Assembly: GCF_026626635.1 (NCBI RefSeq) | Contig: NZ_JAPNKA010000001.1 | Span: forward strand, 7,006,001-7,070,000 | DNA: 64,000 bases | Direction of reading: 5' to 3' | DNA from: Archangium lansingense | Lineage (GTDB): Bacteria; Myxococcota; Myxococcia; Myxococcales; Myxococcaceae | Shown here: positions 59,451-64,000 of the stretch, piece by piece | Position numbering within the stretch: position 1 is the first letter of the stretch | Layout of the letters: every line of letters starts with the position of its first letter | Position numbers and translations under genes: made by a program | Notes under the pieces: generated by a model | What the model was told of the DNA's origin: nothing | Seen by the model: only the letters and a program-made list of their open reading frames with translations | Database searches by the model: none

Positions 59451-61508
59451 TCACTGCTCCGCCCTCACCCAGGAGAGCATCCGGTTGGCGAGCGCGGAGG
59501 TGAGAACCTCATGATTCTCGTTGTAGTCATTGGACGCCCAGTCCTTCCACTGGGTGGGAGCAAGCGAGCTGTAGTTGACCGGGCAGCTCGAGCTGGCCGT
59601 CTCCGTGCCGAGCGCGTTGCCCGTCACCGCCAGCGCCGAGTCGGCGTTGATGAAGGCCGGCTCGAACTGGAGGCGCAGCCGGAAGGTGCCGCAGAGGGAG
59701 GCGCCCTCGTCCGTGTTGACGTCGGCGGCGGTGATGCTGCGCGAGCCCGCCACGCAGTCGCGCTGGCCCGGCTCCCAGTCGCGATCCTCCGAGCAGAACC
59801 ACCCGGTATAGGTGAAGTCAAACAGACGCGAGTCGCCGCCCATCTTGGTGAAGCCGTTGGTGGGGTTGGCGTCGCTGAAGGCCAGCGCGTAGCGGGGAAT
59901 GGCAGACGAAGGCCAGCCGATGCTCCCGTAATACAGGTCATGGTAGCCGGAGGTGTTGCTACAGGTGGAGTTCTCCGGCTCGTTGTCACAGGAGCACGTG
60001 GTGGCCATGCTGTAGGCCATGTCGTAGGCGGGCGGCGAGGTGAGCTTGCGCCGACCGGGGTGCGTCGCCGACTGGTGGCACATCAGGAGCGTCTGGACGC
60101 CGCGGTAGGCGCGGCCCAGGTTGGCGCCGAGCTGGGGCGAGTCCACGGAGTACCAGGCCTTCACCTTGCTCAGGATGTTGTTGGTGTTGTTGTGCAGGGT
60201 GTCGCGCAGCACGACGCCGCCCTGGCTGATGCCGGCCACCTGCACCTTGCTGCCCGCGGGCATGCGGCCGACGATGTCATCCACCCACGCGGCCACCTCG
60301 CCCCGGAACCAGCCGAGCCGCTGGTTGCCGTCACCATGCTTACCGATGATGACGTCGAAGCCCTCGGCGTTGAGCGTGCGCACCAGGTCGCCCATCAGCA
60401 TCAGATAGTTGGCGGTGGAGTCCTCGTTGAGCGGATCGAAGCCGGTGATGATGAGCAGCGGCTTGTCGAGCGGACCGCTCTGCCAGTAGTCGAGGACGGC
60501 GCGGTAGGGAGTGGTACCGGCGTAGGTGACGGAGAAGGCGCTCTGCTGCGTCTGCCGGGGCGTCACGTCGGAGCGCTTGAGGAAGACGTAGGTGCCGCTG
60601 GTGATCACGGTCTCGCCACCGGCGAGCGGATAGGTGGAGACGCTGTAGCCCGAGATGTCACCACCGAAGCGGGTGCCCCGGATCGTGGGCGTCTGGGCAC
60701 AGGCCGCGGCCGCGCGCGCCCACTCGTCGTTGGAGGTGGTGCTGACGGTGGAGATGGAAAGGTTGGAGGAGCCGCAGGTGTAGTCGAGCGTGTAGAGCAG
60801 ACCGGGACGCGGCTGGTTGAAGAGGCCGTCGCGGATGTTGACGTAGAGGCCCGCGGCGCCCGGGCGGGTGAAGCGCCTGGCGGTGAAGTTGGAGAGGATG
60901 GCCTCGTTGTAGCTCACCGGATGGGCGACGGTGTTCTGCCCCTCCTGGAAGCCGGAGGTGGCCGAGCTGCCGTTGTCCGCGCCAGCGCCGTAGCCCCCGG
61001 TGACGGTGCCGTAGTGGAACTCGATGGCGCCGTCGCTGAAGAGCTTCACCTTGAAGGTGTAGCCGCCGGTGGCGGACTGCCCGTAGTGGTAGAGGTTGCG
61101 CCACTCCACCACGTAGGCCGAGCCCACCGCACCCGCGTACACGTCGCCACCCGCCCCCGGGTTCCAGTCGTCCCACATGGGGGCGATCATCCCGGCGGGC
61201 GCGGCGGTGGAGCCCGACCACGAGAGCTGAGGGTTGCTGATGCTGGAGGCGGTGGTGCTGCCGAGCACCAGGTAGCCGTTGCTCGAGACAGTCACCTGCG
61301 TGAAGGTCTTCCCATAGAAGGGGAAGGCGAACGGCAGGTTCACCACCTCTGAGCAGTCGTCACACCCCGACACCGTCGACAGCAGGGTCGGAGCCGAGCT
61401 GGCGTCGTACGCCGCCGTCGACGTGTTGTAGTTCGCGCTGGCGCTCCCGGCGCCGAGTCCCATCATCAGCGCGGTGAGCAGCGCGCTCTGCTTGAGTGTC
61501 CGATTCAT
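59451..61508 (-). CDS. Secreted alpha/beta-hydrolase with nidogen-like N-terminal domain
   Basis: The product has 685 residues. MNRTLKQSALLTALMMGLGAGSASA is a signal peptide with GGGAG upstream. Residues ~35-230 resemble the nidogen-type module (LPFAFPFYGKTFTQVTVSSNGYLVLG; MIAPMWDDWNPGAGGDVY; GAIEFHYGTVTGG). An alpha/beta-hydrolase domain follows, with nucleophile elbow VAGISQGGVVLRDTL around residue 428, preceded by LLIITGFDPLNEDS and AWVDDIVGRMPAGSKV. The fold suggests a lipase or esterase. The C-terminal ~150 residues contain several Cys, likely disulfide-bonded. Extracellular substrate unknown. Confidence 0.83.
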   Translation of the reverse strand: MNRTLKQSALLTALMMGLGAGSASANYNTSTAAYDASSAPTLLSTVSGCDDCSEVVNLPFAFPFYGKTFTQVTVSSNGYLVLGSTTASSISNPQLSWSGSTAAPAGMIAPMWDDWNPGAGGDVYAGAVGSAYVVEWRNLYHYGQSATGGYTFKVKLFSDGAIEFHYGTVTGGYGAGADNGSSATSGFQEGQNTVAHPVSYNEAILSNFTARRFTRPGAAGLYVNIRDGLFNQPRPGLLYTLDYTCGSSNLSISTVSTTSNDEWARAAAACAQTPTIRGTRFGGDISGYSVSTYPLAGGETVITSGTYVFLKRSDVTPRQTQQSAFSVTYAGTTPYRAVLDYWQSGPLDKPLLIITGFDPLNEDSTANYLMLMGDLVRTLNAEGFDVIIGKHGDGNQRLGWFRGEVAAWVDDIVGRMPAGSKVQVAGISQGGVVLRDTLHNNTNNILSKVKAWYSVDSPQLGANLGRAYRGVQTLLMCHQSATHPGRRKLTSPPAYDMAYSMATTCSCDNEPENSTCSNTSGYHDLYYGSIGWPSSAIPRYALAFSDANPTNGFTKMGGDSRLFDFTYTGWFCSEDRDWEPGQRDCVAGSRSITAADVNTDEGASLCGTFRLRLQFEPAFINADSALAVTGNALGTETASSSCPVNYSSLAPTQWKDWASNDYNENHEVLTSALANRMLSWVRAEQ

Positions 61509-61769
61509 CGAGGCTCCCTGCTGGCCGCCAGGAAATCGGCCAAGCATCCTGCACTCAGAGTAGAACCAGAAGTTCCAGAGAGTCCAGGGAGTCCATAAGA
61601 GTTCACCCGTACGGCCCGCGGCGCAGCCGCCCGACGCACTCCACCCGCAGCGATGTGGGGGCCAGCCGCGTCAGGAAGTCGACTCCCACCGAGTCAACGG
61701 CTCGCGCTTCGTTTCAGGCGGTGCGAGTCTGAATGCTCCCTTCTGAACCCTGCCCGGAAGGAGCCCCCG

Positions 61770-62492
61770 ATGCGACCGCTGCTGCTGGGAGTCATCATTG
61801 TCCTGGGGTGCGCTCCGAGCCTCTCCCGTTCGCACGGGGTAGGCGTGATGGCTTCGGCTCCGACGGGGACGAGCCTGCTGGTGCGTGGCGGGTCAGCAGC
61901 GGACACGCTGGATGAATGGGCCGCCTTCCTCCCGGTGGAGTTCGACGAGGCAGGCCTCGCTGGCTGGAGTGCGGAGGCGCTGCGCTCGGCCGGCTACCGG
62001 CTCTCCGTCGTCGAGCTCGAGGACCCCGTCGAGTCCGGACCCGAGCGGGACCCAGAGAACGAGCCGGGTGAGTTCCTGTCGAGGCGTCCTCCCCGGCGGG
62101 GTGGCCCGGGTGGGCATCCGGGGCGACACCCGCCCGCGCTCAACCCTCGCCCGACACCGCAGCAGCGCCAGGACATGCAGAGGCGCGCGGCAGACCTGGC
62201 AGCAGTGCAGGCCGCGCGCAAGCTCTACCACCAACGATTGGCCGAGGCCCATGCGCTCTATCCCAACAGCCAGGGGTACCAGGACCACCACCTCGTTCCC
62301 GTGTACCTCGGTGGACCGAGGAGCGGCACGACGTACCGGATTCCCACTGCCTACCACAAGCTGCTCACCCGGGAGTTCCGGAAGGAATGGGGTTACGACA
62401 GGGGAGAACCCACTGCCCAGCGGCTTCAGGAAATCCTGCTCAAGGTCTACTCCCAGAACCCCATCCCCCAACTCATCGGAATCACTCCCTGA
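61770..62492 (+). CDS. SitA-like lipoprotein toxin (SitA6-type candidate) with HH-motif C-terminal domain
   Basis: The product has 240 residues. MRPLLLGVIIVLGC is a lipoprotein signal with lipobox VLGC (Cys14), and GGAAGGAG precedes the ATG. The middle is a variable Pro/Arg-rich region. The C-terminal ~90 residues carry a nuclease-like motif, YQDHHLVPVYLGG (His173, His174), then RIPTAYHKLLTREFRKEWGY, reminiscent of HNH/His-Me-finger polymorphic-toxin tips. In Myxococcus, SitA lipoprotein toxins are passed between kin by outer-membrane exchange and neutralised by SitI. The following gene is a SitI-type protein 2 nt away. The family number is from memory and needs checking. Confidence 0.75.
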   Translation: MRPLLLGVIIVLGCAPSLSRSHGVGVMASAPTGTSLLVRGGSAADTLDEWAAFLPVEFDEAGLAGWSAEALRSAGYRLSVVELEDPVESGPERDPENEPGEFLSRRPPRRGGPGGHPGRHPPALNPRPTPQQRQDMQRRAADLAAVQAARKLYHQRLAEAHALYPNSQGYQDHHLVPVYLGGPRSGTTYRIPTAYHKLLTREFRKEWGYDRGEPTAQRLQEILLKVYSQNPIPQLIGITP

Positions 62493-62494
62493 CC

Positions 62495-63322
62495 ATGCGC
62501 GAGATCATCGAATTCAGGATTGGAGAACCCGAGGCAAGTTCGTTTCTGGGAAACATAGGGAGAAGCCTGGGAATCGTCCGCAATGTCCGGTTGCCCCTGA
62601 AGGACGAGCGGGTCCGCCTGATTGGCGAGTTGGATCGCGAGTTCAACCGACGAGGACGCTCATTCTTCATGGGCTGGTCCATCTCCCGCCACTACACGCC
62701 GGAGGAGATCCAATCCGCACAAATGTTTGCTCTGCGCCCTCGCTCCATCTTCGAGCCCTGCGGTGAGATGAACGGAACGGAATATGACGAGTCGGAGGCC
62801 TGCTCGCTCTGCGGCGCAGGTGCACGTCAATCCACGGATCTGCATCTCGAGCCCGAAAGCATTCCGAAGCGGGATCTGAGTTTCACGATCGCCAGGGAGA
62901 TTGTCATATCGAATCGGCTGGCCCAGGCCCTTCAAGCCCATGGCATCACGGGAGCCGGATTCCTACCAGTACGAGACCCAACGGGAAGTCTCCTCAGGGA
63001 CTGGCATCAACTCACCATCACCTCCGCGCCGGTGGATATCGTTCCACCCACCCTGGTGGGCAACGATCTCTTCGATCTCGACGAGCAGGGGCAGTACCGC
63101 TGCCCTCAGGGCCATGTGCTCGGTTTGAATCGCCTCTCCGAGTTGTGGGTGCGAAGGGAAAGCTACGACGGCAGTGATCTGGTCCAGACGAGGCAGCTTA
63201 CCGGTGCTCGACGGGGCGTGTTGCACCCGAAGCCCGAGTTCCTTCTCTCTCCGAAGTTGTATCGGCTCCTGCGCGAACTGAAGGTGGGCCGCCTCGTGGT
63301 GGAGGTGGCCTACTTGGCTTAG
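62495..63322 (+). CDS. SitI-like immunity protein, double-CXXCG family (second motif degenerate)
   Basis: This 275-residue cytosolic protein starts 2 nt after the toxin stop. The first zinc motif, CSLCG, is intact (Cys103, Cys106). The expected second CXXCG reads CPQGH (Cys203), so one metal ligand is lost or replaced by His. MGWSISRHYTPEEIQSA and FDLDEQGQYRCPQGHVL resemble the Myxococcus double-CXXCG paralogous family, to which several SitI immunity proteins belong. It should bind and inactivate the cognate toxin. Codon usage is less G/C-biased than in neighbours, as expected of an acquired cassette. A strong inverted repeat begins 3 nt after the stop. Confidence 0.75.
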   Translation: MREIIEFRIGEPEASSFLGNIGRSLGIVRNVRLPLKDERVRLIGELDREFNRRGRSFFMGWSISRHYTPEEIQSAQMFALRPRSIFEPCGEMNGTEYDESEACSLCGAGARQSTDLHLEPESIPKRDLSFTIAREIVISNRLAQALQAHGITGAGFLPVRDPTGSLLRDWHQLTITSAPVDIVPPTLVGNDLFDLDEQGQYRCPQGHVLGLNRLSELWVRRESYDGSDLVQTRQLTGARRGVLHPKPEFLLSPKLYRLLRELKVGRLVVEVAYLA

Positions 63323-63324
63323 AG

Positions 63325-63396
63325 CGCCTAACAAAAGTAAGGTTTGAGGGAGCCGTCCCCTCGGGAGATCACTCCAGTCCTTACTTTTGTTAGGCG
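63325..63396. repeat. 18-bp perfect inverted repeat with attC-like ends
   Basis: CGCCTAACAAAAGTAAGG (63325-63342) and its exact complement (63379-63396) enclose 36 bases that contain an inner GAGGG/CCCTC stem. The outer ends read GCCTAAC and GTTAGGC, matching the RYYYAAC and GTTRRRY boxes of integron attC sites. However, the arms pair without the unpaired bases usual in attC. The arms are AT-richer than the surroundings. It may instead be a terminator or a very small mobile element. It directly follows the immunity gene. Confidence 0.7.
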
Positions 63397-63406
63397 GTCT
63401 TAAGGC

Positions 63407-63661
63407 TCACTCGGACCAGACGAGCGCCACTAATGGAGTGCCCACGAAGTTGTTGGACATAGTCGCGACCGAGTCGCGCGACGACGCATAGGCGGGAGAT
63501 CCCGTGTTGCGCCAAGAGGAGCAGTGAGCGGGGCCAGTGCCGGCGGGAAGGGCGCGCGCAATGCCGTTGCCCACCGTTTTCTGGACGCAGACGGGCACTG
63601 CGGCGGAAGCACCCCTGCCTCGCCAGCTGTGCGCTAGGAGGCAGTTACCATTCTCCACCAA
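63407..63661 (-). CDS. Hypothetical small protein or frameshifted continuation of the upstream peptide gene
   Basis: This 84-codon frame opens at GTG 63661 and overlaps the end of the leader-peptide gene by 17 nt in another frame. The composition is that of a real protein: Ser, Ala, Thr and Asn-rich with three Cys, ending SVATMSNNFVGTPLVALVW. Most third positions are G/C. No ribosome-binding site stands before the GTG. A single frameshift near 63650 would join it to the double-glycine leader, making a much longer precursor. Either a separate gene, a broken precursor or an assembly error. Confidence 0.4.
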   Translation of the reverse strand: MVENGNCLLAHSWRGRGASAAVPVCVQKTVGNGIARALPAGTGPAHCSSWRNTGSPAYASSRDSVATMSNNFVGTPLVALVWSE

Positions 63662-63860
63662 ACGTACCGCGCGTACACCTCACGGGGCCGGTGTTGCAGC
63701 GAGGGTGCTCGGTCATTTCAAACCTCGGCCTCCCTCCATGGACGTCCGCCAGATCCTCCTTTCCGAGTTCGGAAATGGACCAACCGGATGGTGACTCCGG
63801 AAGTTCGGCACGCTGTTCCTCGGACAAGTGCGCCCGGTACTCGGGATTGCCCAGCGTCAA
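63645..63860 (-). CDS. Candidate RiPP precursor with double-glycine leader (type 2 lanthipeptide-like)
   Basis: This 71-codon frame starts at TTG, with AAGGGG about nine bases upstream and an in-frame stop immediately before. The leader NPEYRAHLSEEQRAELPESP followed by SISELGKEDLADVHGG resembles mersacidin/lichenicidin-type leaders ending in an ELSxEDL..V.GG processing site (GG at 42-43). The predicted core is 28 residues with two Cys and four Thr. No lanthionine synthetase, protease-transporter or other maturation gene lies in the window; the locus continues beyond the right edge. The downstream frame may belong to the same precursor. Confidence 0.5.
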   Translation of the reverse strand: MTLGNPEYRAHLSEEQRAELPESPSGWSISELGKEDLADVHGGRPRFEMTEHPRCNTGPVRCTRGTFGGEW

Positions 63861-63924
63861 TTACTTTTTCCCCTTGGCGACAATTACACTTCCCCATCGG
63901 GTTGATGTTCTGACTGCGTTCACT

Positions 63925-64000
63925 TCATCGTCGCCATAGTCGTCGCTACGTCCGTCGGAGCCTCTGAGTCGGTCACCTCCTGTGCCGTGGTGTTACTCGT
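63925..64000 (-). CDS. Possible C-terminal end of a gene running off the right edge
   Basis: An open minus-strand frame enters from the right edge and ends at TGA 63925-63927. The last 24 residues include EVTDSEAPTDVATTMATMK. It would lie 64 bases upstream of the candidate RiPP precursor on the same strand. It is too short to identify and is listed only as a possible partial gene. Confidence 0.25.

Overview
The window looks like part of a myxobacterial chromosome, probably suborder Cystobacterineae (Archangium/Cystobacter/Myxococcus relatives). This is inferred from the strongly G/C-biased third codon positions, large modular Ser/Thr kinases, a golvesin-type secreted protein, a SitA-like lipoprotein toxin with a double-CXXCG-type immunity protein, and Uma2-family nucleases. 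Genus cannot be fixed from sequence alone. No rRNA, tRNA or CRISPR array was recognised.

Layout. 1-6.6 kb: a Fur-type regulator overlapping a TlpA-like lipoprotein cut by the window edge, an FmdB-type zinc ribbon protein, small membrane and lipoproteins, a PHP-domain protein and several small orphan genes. 6.9-14.1 kb: a compact glgE-treS-mak-glgB operon, the trehalose-to-alpha-glucan (GlgE) pathway. 14.1-21.4 kb: a Uma2 nuclease, a membrane-anchored FAD oxidase and a 1428-residue kinase/cyclase-like/ATPase signalling protein. 21.6-26.3 kb: DoxX, a stand-alone polyketide acyltransferase, a PEGA-domain pseudokinase and a lower-GC lipoprotein pair.

26.3-31.4 kb is the most interesting region. 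It holds a PLP-dependent trans-sulfuration-type enzyme, a flavin monooxygenase-like protein, and a minus-strand run made of a KAS III-like enzyme with an altered active site, a BAHD-type acyltransferase, and a 74-residue peptide. That peptide has the microviridin leader motif and two exact T-x-K-x-P-S-D-x-(D/E)-(D/E) cores, so I read it as a graspetide precursor. No ATP-grasp ligase is visible in the window.

31.9-44.1 kb: SlyD, a response regulator / PhnD-like binding protein / histidine kinase operon, conserved unknowns, a CTD-type phosphatase, a TPR-Sir2 fusion, a second Uma2 gene, and a cyclic-nucleotide-binding/thioredoxin-reductase-like fusion lacking the redox CxxC. 44.2-45.7 kb: a complete Tn5/IS50-like IS4-family element with 17-bp terminal repeats and a 9-bp target duplication. 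It is inserted in a palindromic intergenic repeat next to an AraC-regulator remnant. 45.9-61.5 kb: a lectin-chitinase, a PhoD-type phosphatase, a CoA-transferase, an opgG-X-opgH glucan operon, a golvesin-domain protein, argS, and a secreted hydrolase/TPR pair. 61.8-64 kb: the SitA/SitI-like toxin-immunity pair, an 18-bp perfect inverted repeat with attC-like ends, and a second candidate RiPP precursor with a double-glycine leader.

Starts were chosen from ribosome-binding sites, overlaps and family alignment remembered from knowledge. No database search was run.
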